DNA of 64,000 nt from Polaribacter sp. KT25b (GCF_900105145.1 NZ_LT629752.1:248001-312000); one strand, 5' to 3'. Numbered from the stretch's first letter, positions 33,862 to 43,320 are shown. Numbers and translations: made by a program. The notes: generated by a model not told the origin, from the sequence alone.

Positions 33862-34329
33862 TTAACTCAAACGATTTTTCTTAAAAAATTCCTCAGAAGT
33901 CATATTCCGATATCTTATAAGTTTTTTGTTGTAAATTCCTTGAAAAACGATGATATAATGATTAATGTCTTTAAGCTTTTCATAATTATTATCCTTTAAT
34001 GCTTGAGGCACATCAAATTCAACATCTCCTTTCCCACCACGTCTGCTCAACATATCATGAACAGAGTGATTCAAAACCCTAAAAACAGCGTCAGTATTGA
34101 AGTCAATAAATCCTTGAATACCATGTAATTCATAAGATTCATTATTACTATTTAAAATCTTATGATTTAATTTTTCATGTATAATTTGTAATTTTTCAGG
34201 ATTTAGCCATTCACTAGCCTCAGTTGTAGGAATTGGTATTCCTGAAAATTCATTAACAGAATCTTCTGAAGGTTCATGAAAATTTGGTTTAATATGATAA
34301 ATGCCATTTGAATTTAATTTTTTGTCCAT
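33862..34329 (-). CDS. Unknown protein, 155 residues
   Basis: Soluble protein with no signal peptide. Readable blocks are GIPIPTTEASEWLNPEKLQIIHEKLNHK in the middle and a basic segment MLSRRGGKGDVEF, then a C-terminal part IIVFQGIYNKKLIRYRNMTSEEF. I do not recognise a family. It is divergent from the 261/777-residue pair (28 bases between starts), so it might regulate that pair. Base composition is like that of the other cargo genes. A regulator, antitoxin or immunity role would each be speculation. Confidence 0.6.
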   Translation of the reverse strand: MDKKLNSNGIYHIKPNFHEPSEDSVNEFSGIPIPTTEASEWLNPEKLQIIHEKLNHKILNSNNESYELHGIQGFIDFNTDAVFRVLNHSVHDMLSRRGGKGDVEFDVPQALKDNNYEKLKDINHYIIVFQGIYNKKLIRYRNMTSEEFFKKNRLS

Positions 34330-34357
34330 TAATTAGATTATATTTAAAAAATTAAAA

Positions 34358-35143
34358 TTGTCAATAGTGCCAAATAAAGCAGTATATATAGAAGAGTTAA
34401 GAAAAAGAGTTATTTCTAAAACAAAAGAAATAGGAGGTTTTAATAAAGACGAAAATGTTTTTTTTGTAACTCCTGCAAACTTATTAATTAAGCTAGAAGA
34501 ATATGATTATGACTGTTCAAAAGGTATTAAAGAGTCATATAAAATATTAGAAAGTAATATTAAAAAATGTTTTAAGAGTATTAATTATAAAGCAGTATTT
34601 GAATTTGCAGAGTTAATTGACAAAGAGACAAAGGAAAAGATAAAAAAAACAGATTTAATTATAGATTCTTGCATAATAAGCTCAGATACTTTTCAAAGGT
34701 TTAACAAAATAAATGGTACTAAAGGTTTAGACAATAAAACCTTTGATTACTTTAGTTTTTATCTAGGTTATGCAGGTTGGGGTGGTTTTCAAAATAATAT
34801 AACAATTGCTGATTGCTTTATGTTAGATATGGATAGTCCTAATATAAAACTAATTTTTTCGAAGTTTGATATAAACGGTTATAAAGAGAGCTTAAAAAGT
34901 AAAGAGAAAATAAACTATAATAAAAGAGAACAAAGTGATTTTTTAGATATAGAAGATGTTGAAATAAAACCTCCTAAAATAGGGGATGTTTTAGCTGCCC
35001 AAATGGAAGAAGAGGATGAAGAAGAAAAAAATACAGCTTCAATTTATATGAAAATTTACGAAAAAAGCTTTTTAAATGAAACAGAAAAATTAAGAGTAGC
35101 TTTCAAAGAAAATCTAAGTAAAGGTAACGACCCTTTTTTTTAA
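34358..35143 (+). CDS. Unknown protein, first gene of a two-gene cargo unit
   Basis: 261 residues. No ATG is available at the 5' end; TTG at 34358 or GTG at 34367 (then MPNKAVYIEELRKR) must start it. It is soluble, with a central block CIISSDTFQRFNKINGTKG and YLGYAGWGGFQNNITIADC, and an acidic C-terminal third (AAQMEEEDEEEK). I recognise no domain. It is followed after 23 bases by the 777-residue TPR gene, and both have very low GC and non-ATG starts. The pair is isolated among other defence-type genes of the element. Confidence 0.6.
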   Translation: MSIVPNKAVYIEELRKRVISKTKEIGGFNKDENVFFVTPANLLIKLEEYDYDCSKGIKESYKILESNIKKCFKSINYKAVFEFAELIDKETKEKIKKTDLIIDSCIISSDTFQRFNKINGTKGLDNKTFDYFSFYLGYAGWGGFQNNITIADCFMLDMDSPNIKLIFSKFDINGYKESLKSKEKINYNKREQSDFLDIEDVEIKPPKIGDVLAAQMEEEDEEEKNTASIYMKIYEKSFLNETEKLRVAFKENLSKGNDPFF

Positions 35144-35166
35144 CCAAAAACACATTTTCTAAATTA

Positions 35167-37500
35167 TTGAGCGCTTTAAAAATAGATGATTATTTATTTC
35201 AAGTATTAAATTTTTATTTTCAAGAGAAAGAAGATTTGAATATAAGAAGCCAAAAAATAGCATTGATTTCTGGCTTGAATTTATCTTTTATAAAAAATTA
35301 TTCAAAATGTAAAGAAGACTATTTATCTCAATTAATTCTAAGAAACGATGAAGATATTTCAATGCATGCAACAATAGGGCTGTTTTTAGGAGTTTTATGT
35401 AATAAAGCAAAGGAATCATCAATTTTAAGCAGTCTCGTTCAAATTAAGCGTATTCAAAACACTATATTGGAGATGCTAAATTATCTGATTGTTCAATTGA
35501 AAACTGGTTATCAAACAGAAAGAGCTCCTATGCTTTTAAAACACTTTAATGATCATTTTAAATGGTTTTTACCCGATGTAATAGATGATGAATATTTTTC
35601 AATATCAATACCATTCAATAATATAAAATTTTGTTGTTATGGTGAAAACTTTTATAACGAGGGGGTAGTAAATACAAAAAATATAAAAATCGATAGTGAT
35701 TTAAAATACATTTTTTCTTTAACAAATAAAAAAATAATTAATAATTCAAAAAAGAGTAAAGGAGTATACTTTTATTTGGATCAATTATTTACGGCAACTC
35801 TAAATCATAATAAAATTGAAAATATAGGATTAGTATTAAAAGAAAAAATAATTTCAAACGTATTTAATTTTACTGTAGAACTACAAAAAACAATTAAATC
35901 GAGTTATTTTTCTGGTATTATTTTAATGGGTAAAAATAAAAGTGAATTAGCATTAAACGATTTAAAAAACGATAAGTATATTAATAATAGCAATAAAATA
36001 AGTCATATAATTAAATGTTACAATGATTTAAATAGGTATGAAGAAGCTATAGCTTTTTCATTAGAAAATGAAAAAATCGAGGATAGAATTGATTATTATG
36101 CTCTAATAGGTCACGCATATTACAAGAATAGTGATTATACTAAGGCAATATATTATTTAGAATTTACATTGCAAAGTAAGTTTGATTTATTAAATGATGA
36201 TAATAAGTCATATGTTTTTGAAACTTTAGGATTACTGTATTATAAGGTAGGTGATTTAAATAAATCTAAAACTTTATTTAAAGGTTATTTAGAAAAAGAC
36301 AATAACAAATCTGATTATGCTTTGTATTTTATGGCATTTCTTTTACAGAAAGAATCTAATTATAAAAAAGCAATAGAACTTTATGGGTTACTAATTAAAA
36401 GAAAATATAGAGAAAAAAAATGTCTTTATGATTTATTTGAATGTTACTTAGCTTTAAACGATTTTGATAATATAAAAAGTACAATTTCTAGGATTGGAGA
36501 AATAGACGATTGTTTGAATGATTTTTGTGTTTTTTTGTATTATAAAAAGAATGAAGACTATAAAAATATGTGGTTGATTCTTGAGGATTTAAAAATAGAA
36601 AACATAGAAGATACAAAAATATTAAACGATTTAGGAATTTTTTATAATGATGAGTTTGGTGATTCAAAAATGGCTCGTAAATTTTTTAAAAAAGCGTATA
36701 AACTAAAACCAAACATAGTAGTCTATCTTGAAAACATAATTCAAACTTATTTTTCTGAAATGGTTTTTATTGCGTCTCTAAAAAGTTTTGAAATTTTAGA
36801 AGAAATTAAACCATTTCTTATAGAACTAGAAAAGCAATATGGCAAAGGAGATAAGTATTCATTGTATAAGTTTCAATATCATTTTTATAGAAGTGTTTAT
36901 TTGAATATTGATGAGTTTGGAATAGCTAAATCTTATCATAAGGATAAAGAAATAGTTGCAACTGTTTTTGGAAAGAAAATTACAGGAAAGAGTCCTATAA
37001 ATATAAATCAAATTCAAAATACAACAGTAGAGGATTTAATTTTACAGTTTAAAACAGGAAGGGTGATTTTTCCTTTTTATTCTAAAGAGGTTTTAAAAAG
37101 AATCGGAATTACAAAAATAGAGTCTTTTAGTTTTACACTCTTTATTTCTACTATATTTAAGAATTTTTATAATGAAGAAAAAATTGGCTATGTAAACAAA
37201 ATTATAGATGAAAATTCAATGATTTCTGTTTGTGAGTATTTACGAAATGATAGTATTGATAAATCATATATTGGGTTTCTATATTTATTAGAAATATGTT
37301 TTTTTAATAGCAATTTAATTGAAGGGCAAGAGTTTATTAAAAATAACTTAAGGGAGGTGTCTTATTTATTAGATAATTTCCCTTCGGAATTTAGTTTTAA
37401 AATAGTTGAGGGAGATATTCCTTATATAGACCTTAACGAGAATTATCTTAAAAATTTCAAAAATAGGATGAAATATTCATTGAATAGCATTATGCGATAA
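35167..37500 (+). CDS. Large TPR-repeat protein of unknown function
   Basis: 777 residues starting at TTG (35167). No in-frame ATG occurs for 65 codons, so the start is either this TTG or uncertain. The N-terminal ~250 residues are helical and unassigned. About 300-470 contain tetratricopeptide repeats (YALIGHAYYKNSDYTKAIYYLEF; FETLGLLYYKVGDLNKSKTLF; KKAIELYGLLIKRKY). The C-terminal 250 residues are unassigned (LILQFKTGRVIFPFYSKEVL). No signal or membrane segment is visible. TPRs suggest protein binding. It probably works with the 261-residue protein encoded just upstream. Defence, regulation or transfer control are all open. Confidence 0.6.
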   Translation: MSALKIDDYLFQVLNFYFQEKEDLNIRSQKIALISGLNLSFIKNYSKCKEDYLSQLILRNDEDISMHATIGLFLGVLCNKAKESSILSSLVQIKRIQNTILEMLNYLIVQLKTGYQTERAPMLLKHFNDHFKWFLPDVIDDEYFSISIPFNNIKFCCYGENFYNEGVVNTKNIKIDSDLKYIFSLTNKKIINNSKKSKGVYFYLDQLFTATLNHNKIENIGLVLKEKIISNVFNFTVELQKTIKSSYFSGIILMGKNKSELALNDLKNDKYINNSNKISHIIKCYNDLNRYEEAIAFSLENEKIEDRIDYYALIGHAYYKNSDYTKAIYYLEFTLQSKFDLLNDDNKSYVFETLGLLYYKVGDLNKSKTLFKGYLEKDNNKSDYALYFMAFLLQKESNYKKAIELYGLLIKRKYREKKCLYDLFECYLALNDFDNIKSTISRIGEIDDCLNDFCVFLYYKKNEDYKNMWLILEDLKIENIEDTKILNDLGIFYNDEFGDSKMARKFFKKAYKLKPNIVVYLENIIQTYFSEMVFIASLKSFEILEEIKPFLIELEKQYGKGDKYSLYKFQYHFYRSVYLNIDEFGIAKSYHKDKEIVATVFGKKITGKSPININQIQNTTVEDLILQFKTGRVIFPFYSKEVLKRIGITKIESFSFTLFISTIFKNFYNEEKIGYVNKIIDENSMISVCEYLRNDSIDKSYIGFLYLLEICFFNSNLIEGQEFIKNNLREVSYLLDNFPSEFSFKIVEGDIPYIDLNENYLKNFKNRMKYSLNSIMR

Positions 37501-37677
37501 CATCTAACTAAAACATTTACTAATTACGTACAACCCAAAATATTTTAAAAAACAGGTAGCTGTATGCTAGGTTTTTCTAGCTATAGAGATTTGTGCCCTC
37601 TTATTTATTTCTTAACCCCGTTTTTTTAGTTCCTTAAAAAGGGCTTTTTTTCTTGTGCATTTTTAACAAAAATAAAC

Positions 37678-37911
37678 ATGAAAACAAAAAGAGAATTTGT
37701 GTTCGTTCAGAAGGCGCTTTTTTCGCCAATTTCAAAATCTGATTTTGATATAGGAAAAGGAGCTTTGGTTGACTTGGAATTAGTTACCGAAGCTTTAGCT
37801 GAATTTTTAAAACTTGAATATATTAAAGATTCAACCTGCCTATCTGGAAACGTGTTAAGGCTTTTTCAACTTAGAAAAGTTGATTTTATAAATAGAGAAT
37901 TTCAAGAATAA
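37678..37911 (+). CDS. Small unknown protein, 77 residues
   Basis: Starts with ATG and encodes a soluble, mixed-charge protein (KREFVFVQKALFSPISKSDF to VDFINREFQE) with one clear central helix (LVDLELVTEALAEFLKLEY). No family is recognised. The upstream 177 bases contain no gene and include a pyrimidine-rich stretch. It lies 285 bases before the serine recombinase and reads in the same direction. It may be an accessory of the recombinase or a remnant; evidence for expression is limited to a clean reading frame. Confidence 0.5.
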   Translation: MKTKREFVFVQKALFSPISKSDFDIGKGALVDLELVTEALAEFLKLEYIKDSTCLSGNVLRLFQLRKVDFINREFQE

Positions 37912-37986
37912 TTTTTAACCCCAACTTCATGACTTATATTTCATTAATTAAACAATTTATTTGTCCCTAACACTTTCATCTCTCCT

Positions 37987-38121
37987 ATTTGGACTATTGA
38001 AGAAATTCAACAGTTTCAAAAAATAATTAAGTTAGAAACCAATCAAGAAATATCCGAAAAAGAAGCAAAAAAAATGCTTTTGAATCTTTATGAATGCTTT
38101 CATATGTTCATTTATGATTGA
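37987..38121 (+). CDS. Possible small helical protein with non-standard start, or a remnant
   Basis: An open frame in the 285-base gap reads WTIEEIQQFQKIIKLETNQE and then ISEKEAKKMLLNLYECF before TGA. This looks like a short helical protein type found beside genes in Bacteroidota mobile elements (x-E-E-I-x-x-F-Q ... EAxxMxxNLY). No ATG, GTG or TTG is in frame after the upstream stop; ATT at 37987 is the nearest possibility. It may therefore be a 5'-damaged copy. Confidence 0.35.
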   Translation: MWTIEEIQQFQKIIKLETNQEISEKEAKKMLLNLYECFHMFIYD

Positions 38122-38196
38122 GTTCTTTTTTTATAAATTTTGAATATTTCAAAAAAACCTTTATGATAATCAAACTATTTCTTCTCCCTTCATTCA

Positions 38197-39825
38197 ATGA
38201 AATACTATGCGTATATCCGAAAATCTTCTGAGGATAAAAAAAGACAGATTCAATCTATACCTAAGCAATATAAATGGTGTAAAACAGAAGCTAAACGAAG
38301 AGGGTTAAAAATCGCTAAATTTTTTGAAGACAGCAGTTCTGCACACAAATTAAATAGACAAGGGTTTAAAGATATGATTGCAGCAATAGAAAAATCCGAA
38401 GAACCAATTGGTGTAATTACATGGAAAATTTCTCGTTTGGCTAGAAATCCTATTGATGAAGGAGTTATTAAATACGCTTTTATGCGTAAAAAAATAACGC
38501 ATATTCTTGCTCGTGATAGGGAATATAGAGAGAATGAAAATCAGATTATAATGGGTGTTGACTTTGGACAAGCTACCCAGTTTTCGATAGAATTATCTAA
38601 AGATGTAAAAGAAGGTATGAATAAGAAGGTTTCAAGTGGTTATAGGCCAGTGAAAGCCCCTTATGGTTATGTAAATGACCCAGTAGGTTTGAAGGGTGAG
38701 AAGAAAATTTTTGTAGATGACAAGTATTTTAAACCCATTCAACAATTTTTAAAATCATTTGCTACAGGGATATATTCTGTTCCAGAATTAAGAAAAAAAA
38801 TGACAGAAGAGGGGATTCTTGCAAGGTCTAATAAACCTTTTTCTAATAGTAGTTTGTATTTAATTCTAAAAAGGCGTTTTTATTGTGGGGAATATTACTG
38901 GCAAGGAAAATTGATAAAAGGAAAACATAAGCCAATGATAACGGTTGAAGAATATGAGAAAATTCAGTTTTTATTGGGAAGAGAACAAAAAATTAGTCAA
39001 AGTAAATATCAGAACTATTATTCGGGTTTTATTAAGTGTTCTAGATGTAAGTCTTTCATAACAGGGTATTCGAAAACTAAACTTAATCGTTTTAAAGGAG
39101 TTTCAACTTATCATTATTTAAAGTGTGTGAATAAGGATAAAAATTGCACTCAAAAACCACTTACAAGAGCCAAAATTGATAGCGAAGTTTTATTAATACT
39201 TAAAGGTTTAACTCTTTCTGAAAGTATCATTGATTTTGTACTGGTTAAGTTGAAGGAAGTGAGCGAACAAGAAGAAAATCAAGATGCTAAAAAAATACAA
39301 TTACTTATAAGACGGAATACTGAAATAGAAAATGAAATTACTGTTTTAGGAGAAAAGCTAATTAAAGGAATTATAAAAGATGATTTGTATCTAAAAATGA
39401 ATCAAAAATTAGAAGAAGAATTATCATTAATTCAACAAAGAATAAAGAATCAAAAAAAACAAACTGAGCTAGATTTTGATAAAGTAAGAAGCCTATTTGA
39501 ATTCACTCTTCATGCACAAGAAAAATTCCAGTCTGGCACATTTGAACAAAGAAAAAAGATTTTAAATCTAATTGGATCGAACTTCTTAATAAATGGAGAA
39601 AAACTAAGCATAGAGTTGTCTTTAGCCTTTTCAATTATAAAAAAAATCAAACATCTGTTTGACTTGGAAAATAGAAGAATCGAACTCAATTATAACCGCT
39701 CTAGTAAAGGCTTAAAGCCTGTTTTATGTACTGATAGTTTGGTTTGGAGCTCCTTACGGGAACGATTACGAACTTATTTCCTTGAAAACATAGGTATAGA
39801 ATCAACCTTAGAAAACAAAATTTAG
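38197..39825 (+). CDS. Large serine recombinase
   Basis: 542 residues. The N-terminal resolvase domain starts MKYYAYIRKSSEDKKRQ with the nucleophile Ser near residue 10 and ISRLARNP later. The recombinase domain (SSGYRPVKAPYGYVND, FYCGEYYWQGKLIKGKHKPMI) is followed by a zinc ribbon (FIKCSRCKSFITGYS ... YLKCVNKDKNC) and a coiled coil (about 365-430). Such enzymes integrate and excise elements. A second integrase type inside a tyrosine-integrase element suggests a nested insertion or an ancestral fusion of two elements. No att pair for it could be found by eye. Confidence 0.92.
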   Translation: MKYYAYIRKSSEDKKRQIQSIPKQYKWCKTEAKRRGLKIAKFFEDSSSAHKLNRQGFKDMIAAIEKSEEPIGVITWKISRLARNPIDEGVIKYAFMRKKITHILARDREYRENENQIIMGVDFGQATQFSIELSKDVKEGMNKKVSSGYRPVKAPYGYVNDPVGLKGEKKIFVDDKYFKPIQQFLKSFATGIYSVPELRKKMTEEGILARSNKPFSNSSLYLILKRRFYCGEYYWQGKLIKGKHKPMITVEEYEKIQFLLGREQKISQSKYQNYYSGFIKCSRCKSFITGYSKTKLNRFKGVSTYHYLKCVNKDKNCTQKPLTRAKIDSEVLLILKGLTLSESIIDFVLVKLKEVSEQEENQDAKKIQLLIRRNTEIENEITVLGEKLIKGIIKDDLYLKMNQKLEEELSLIQQRIKNQKKQTELDFDKVRSLFEFTLHAQEKFQSGTFEQRKKILNLIGSNFLINGEKLSIELSLAFSIIKKIKHLFDLENRRIELNYNRSSKGLKPVLCTDSLVWSSLRERLRTYFLENIGIESTLENKI

Positions 39826-40025
39826 TTATTTGTGAGCAAATTTTTTGAACAATGTATTCGTTTTTAAGAAAGATTTCTAAATACTCCTAGCTAGTTAAAA
39901 AAAGAAAACACAAACCTATTTTCCAGTTTGTAAAAAATAAAAGGATTTGCCTCTGCGAGTTCCTCCTTGTTTTTTTTAAAACTTTCAAATGTACGGAGTG
40001 TATTCATTTTTTAATCTATCATACT

Positions 40026-40397
40026 ATGAGCACTACAAGAAACATTTCTGAGAAAAAACTAAAAAAACAATTGCAAAAAGTATTAGCTGAAAACCCAAAT
40101 ACCGTAAAAGCGTGTGTTATTCAAGAAGCTTTTGATTACCATAACATTACAGATTTCTTTGAAGATTTACTTCAAAATGGTTGTTCCAGTGGAATGATTA
40201 GCTCATTAATCTACTACCGTGACACAGAAAAATTCTTTGATTTCCACTATGAAGAAATAATGGATTTGAAAACTGAATTTGAAGAGTCTACAGGTGAGGT
40301 AATGCATATACCACATCAATTAAAAAATCATTTAGCTTGGTTTTCTTTTGAGCAAGTTGCTTATGATTTAGCAGATTTTTTAGGGCTTGAGATATAG
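40026..40397 (+). CDS. Small unknown protein (DUF7222-like)
   Basis: 123 residues, soluble. The pattern NGCSSGMISSLIYYRDTEKFFDFHYEEIMDL, followed by an acidic helix and a C-terminal LAWFSFEQVAYDLADFL, is like that of a small family often encoded near mobilizable-element cargo in Bacteroidota, for which I recall the name DUF7222; the name is uncertain. No catalytic motif is visible. It precedes alkB on the same strand by 54 bases, and the palindrome at 40413-40459 lies between them. Confidence 0.55.
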   Translation: MSTTRNISEKKLKKQLQKVLAENPNTVKACVIQEAFDYHNITDFFEDLLQNGCSSGMISSLIYYRDTEKFFDFHYEEIMDLKTEFEESTGEVMHIPHQLKNHLAWFSFEQVAYDLADFLGLEI

Positions 40398-40412
40398 CCC
40401 TATTTAAAAATT

Positions 40413-40459
40413 AAACTCATTAACTTTGTTAGACAAAAAACTAACAAAGCTATGAGTTT
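40413..40459 (+). promoter_or_regulatory. Long inverted repeat over the alkB promoter and start codon
   Basis: AAACTCAT (40413-40420) pairs with ATGAGTTT (40452-40459) and CTTTGTTAG (40424-40432) with CTAACAAAG (40441-40449). TAACTTTG at 40421-40428 fits the TAnnTTTG promoter element, and the ATG of alkB lies in the right arm. It could be an operator, a start-sequestering RNA hairpin if transcription begins upstream, or a terminator for the gene before it. Confidence 0.65.
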
Positions 40460-41048
40460 GAATAACAATATTTTTAAAGAAATTTCTTTAGATGAAGAAG
40501 CAAGTATCTGGAAAGGGAAGTTGCCAATTCAATTTGATGTATTTTTAAATGATTTTGATGAAATTTGGAATTTACACCCCCAAGATTTTCATTTGGTAAG
40601 AATGTTTGGGAAAATGATTCCAACTCCAAGATGGCAACAAGCTTATGGTAAGAACTATGAATATTCTGGTTCGCTAAATAATGCTTTACCTATTCCTGAT
40701 TTTCTTAATTCAATCCATAAATGGTGTAAAAGTAATATTGACGAACGACTTAATGGTTTATTAATAAATTGGTATGATGGAGAACAGAACCATTATATTG
40801 GTGCACATAGAGATGATGAAAAAGATATAATTAAAGATAGTGTAATTGTAACTATTTCGCTTGGAGAAGAACGGATTTTTAGAATGAGACCTTGGAAGAA
40901 AAAAGGCTTTAAAGATTTACTTTTAGCAAAAGGAGATATTATCATTTTACCAATGAGTGTAAACTCAAAATGGACACACGAAGTACCAAACTTTAACAAA
41001 TATAAGGGAAGAAGAATTTCTATAACATTACGAGTTTTTAATAATTGA
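40452..41048 (+). CDS. AlkB-like 2-oxoglutarate/Fe(II) dioxygenase
   Basis: 198 residues. Fe(II) ligands His119 and Asp121 (GAHRDD) and His176 (WTHEVP), 2-oxoglutarate-binding Arg188 and Arg194 (RRISITLR), and the NWYxxG substrate-loop motif at 106-110. AlkB enzymes remove methyl groups from alkylated bases in DNA or RNA by oxidation. It is cytosolic and of normal length. Carried as cargo by the element beside a restriction system, it may repair damage or act on modified nucleic acid; that role is inference. The start codon is in the palindrome described above. Confidence 0.9.
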   Translation: MSLNNNIFKEISLDEEASIWKGKLPIQFDVFLNDFDEIWNLHPQDFHLVRMFGKMIPTPRWQQAYGKNYEYSGSLNNALPIPDFLNSIHKWCKSNIDERLNGLLINWYDGEQNHYIGAHRDDEKDIIKDSVIVTISLGEERIFRMRPWKKKGFKDLLLAKGDIIILPMSVNSKWTHEVPNFNKYKGRRISITLRVFNN

Positions 41049-41511
41049 TAAGAAAACTACAACATCTTAAACAAGAAGTTGTAGTTTAAAGAAAGGTCAA
41101 AACACATTCTAAAATTTTCTATCGAATAATTTTAAAAAAAGTTTTAGCGTTGTTGTTTTTGAGCTTTGAAATTAGCAGAATATAAAAACACTTTGGTAGG
41201 CTCAAAAGTGAATAGCAAGTTTGCAACTTTACCGGAAACAGTATTTTTCAAATACTTATTTCTCGCTAAAGTTACAACTTGCCAAAGGGAAAACCCTTAT
41301 GGAATCCCTGAAAAAAAATCTCTAATAATAATCAAAACTGGATTTTAGATTTTAATTTTCTCCTAATTTTAGGAACTTTAATTAATCAAAAAAAAGAAGT
41401 CTAAAATTAATAAGTTTCTTACTTTAGTAGTCTACAAAAAATAACATTGCTCAAAACATTCGCCATTTATACTGAAATTAGTATTGTGGTGCTGTACTAT
41501 AAAAATAAAAA
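41049..41511. other. 463-base intergenic region upstream of the type I R-M operon
   Basis: Low-complexity AT-rich DNA. A 60-codon frame from TTG at 41166 exists but has no family resemblance and no good start context, so I do not call it. The region must contain the promoter of hsdM, but no clear TAnnTTTG element with a -33 partner is visible. Confidence 0.5.
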
Positions 41512-43320
41512 ATGACATTAGATACTCAAAGTCTACAACCAATTATCAATTTTATCTGGACAGTTGCAGATGATGTATTGATTAATAAATATTTAGAAAA
41601 TCAATACCAAGACGTTATTTTACCAATGACGGTTTTAAGGCGTTTAGATTTAGCTTTAGAACCTACTAAAAAACAAGTCCTAAAAACGCACAATGAGTTT
41701 AAAAGCAAAATGGACAATCTTTCGGGACTTTTAACAAGTAAAGATCATGGTTCTGGTTTGGAGTTTTACAATACGTCTCCATACACAATGAAAATGTTGT
41801 TGGACGACCCGAAAAGTATTGATACTAATCTTTTAGATTACTTAAATGGGTTTTCAGAAAATGTTCAAGATATTATCCAAAAGTTTAAATTTAGAAATCA
41901 GTTAGAAACTTTTGAAGAAACAGGGATTACTTTTTCCTTATTAGAAAAATTCTGTAGTCCAAAAGTAGAGTTAAGCCCAGAGAAAATTTCTCCAATGGCA
42001 ATGGGGTATATGTTTGAAGACCTTATTAGAAGGTTCAACGAAAAAACCAACGCTGCTGCTGGGCGACATTTTACACCAAGGGAAATTATTGAGTTGATGA
42101 CACACTTGGTGTATTTACCTGTAAAAGATAAAATTAAAAAAGGAACTTTTTTGGTATACGACCCTTGTGCAGGTTCTGGTGCAATGCTTACGCAATCTAA
42201 AAAATTTGCAACCAACCCAGAAGGTGAAATTAAAAGTAAAGCAAGTTTTCATTTATACGGACAAGAAAATACAGGCGAAATGTATGCGGTTTGTAAATCT
42301 GATATGCTTTTAAAAGGAGAAGATCCTGATAAAATACAATTTGGTTCTACATTGAGTAAATACGGTTTTGACCCAAATCTAAAGTTCAACTTTATGTTAA
42401 CCAATCCTCCTTATGGAACGAGTTGGAAAGAAGACCAAAAAGAACTAAACGTTGGTACAGCAAAAAAAATAGAAATAAACGATACTCGTTTTAATCTAGA
42501 AATTAAAAACTTTAAAGGTGAATTAGAAAAAAAATGTTTAACCACTCGTAGTAATGACGGACAATTAATGTTTATGTTGCATATGTTGTCTAAAATGAAA
42601 GACCCAAAAGATGGAGGAAGTAGAATTGCTTCTGTACACAATGGTTCGGCTATTTTTACAGGTAGTGCAGGTAGTGGAGAAAGTGGTATAAGACAATACA
42701 TTTTAGAAAATGATTTATTAGAATGTATTATTCAGTTGCCTAATGCTATGTTTTATAATACAGGTATCGCAACTTATGTTTGGATATTGAGTAACAATAA
42801 AGCTAAAGAGCGTAAAGGGAAAGTACAATTGATTAATGCTTCTTCTGATAAGTTTTTTAGTAAAATGCGAAAGGCATTGGGTAGTAAAAGTAATGAACTT
42901 AAACCAAATCACATTCTAGATATTCAAAATATCTATTTCGATTTTGAAGAAAATGAATATTCTAAAATATTTGATAATGAGGATTTTGGATATTACCAAA
43001 TTACAACGCATCAGCCAGCAAAGGACGAAAAGGGTGAATTTATAAAAGACAGTAAAGGAATCCTCAAGTCAGACAAGGATTTAAAGGATACTGAAAATGT
43101 GCCAATGAAAGAAAATATTGAAGATTATTTTGCTCGAGAAGTATTACCTTTTGCTGAAAATTCTTGGTACGATAAAAAGAAAATGAAGGTTGGTTATGAA
43201 ATAGCTTTCAATAAATACTTTTATCAATATAAACCTTTGAGACCATTAAAAGATATTGCAGGAGATATTTTAGCTTTAGAAAATGAAACAGAAAGTTTAC
43301 TTAAAGAAATAGTGAACTAA
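41512..43320 (+). CDS. hsdM: Type I restriction-modification DNA methyltransferase HsdM
   Basis: 602 residues. The N-terminal helical domain (FIWTVADDVLINKYLE) is followed by the N6-adenine methylase core with SAM-binding DPCAGSGAM (about 216-224) and catalytic NPPYGTSW (about 297-304). HsdM methylates adenine in the recognition sequence and with HsdS and HsdR forms the restriction complex. The C-terminal coiled segment contacts HsdS. The stop overlaps the hsdS start. No damage is visible, so host DNA protection should work. Confidence 0.95.
   Translation: MTLDTQSLQPIINFIWTVADDVLINKYLENQYQDVILPMTVLRRLDLALEPTKKQVLKTHNEFKSKMDNLSGLLTSKDHGSGLEFYNTSPYTMKMLLDDPKSIDTNLLDYLNGFSENVQDIIQKFKFRNQLETFEETGITFSLLEKFCSPKVELSPEKISPMAMGYMFEDLIRRFNEKTNAAAGRHFTPREIIELMTHLVYLPVKDKIKKGTFLVYDPCAGSGAMLTQSKKFATNPEGEIKSKASFHLYGQENTGEMYAVCKSDMLLKGEDPDKIQFGSTLSKYGFDPNLKFNFMLTNPPYGTSWKEDQKELNVGTAKKIEINDTRFNLEIKNFKGELEKKCLTTRSNDGQLMFMLHMLSKMKDPKDGGSRIASVHNGSAIFTGSAGSGESGIRQYILENDLLECIIQLPNAMFYNTGIATYVWILSNNKAKERKGKVQLINASSDKFFSKMRKALGSKSNELKPNHILDIQNIYFDFEENEYSKIFDNEDFGYYQITTHQPAKDEKGEFIKDSKGILKSDKDLKDTENVPMKENIEDYFAREVLPFAENSWYDKKKMKVGYEIAFNKYFYQYKPLRPLKDIAGDILALENETESLLKEIVN

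Noticed and set aside
41166..41348. A 60-codon frame before the type I R-M operon
   Set aside because: It needs a TTG start, has no recognisable motif, and low-complexity composition; it is more likely chance.
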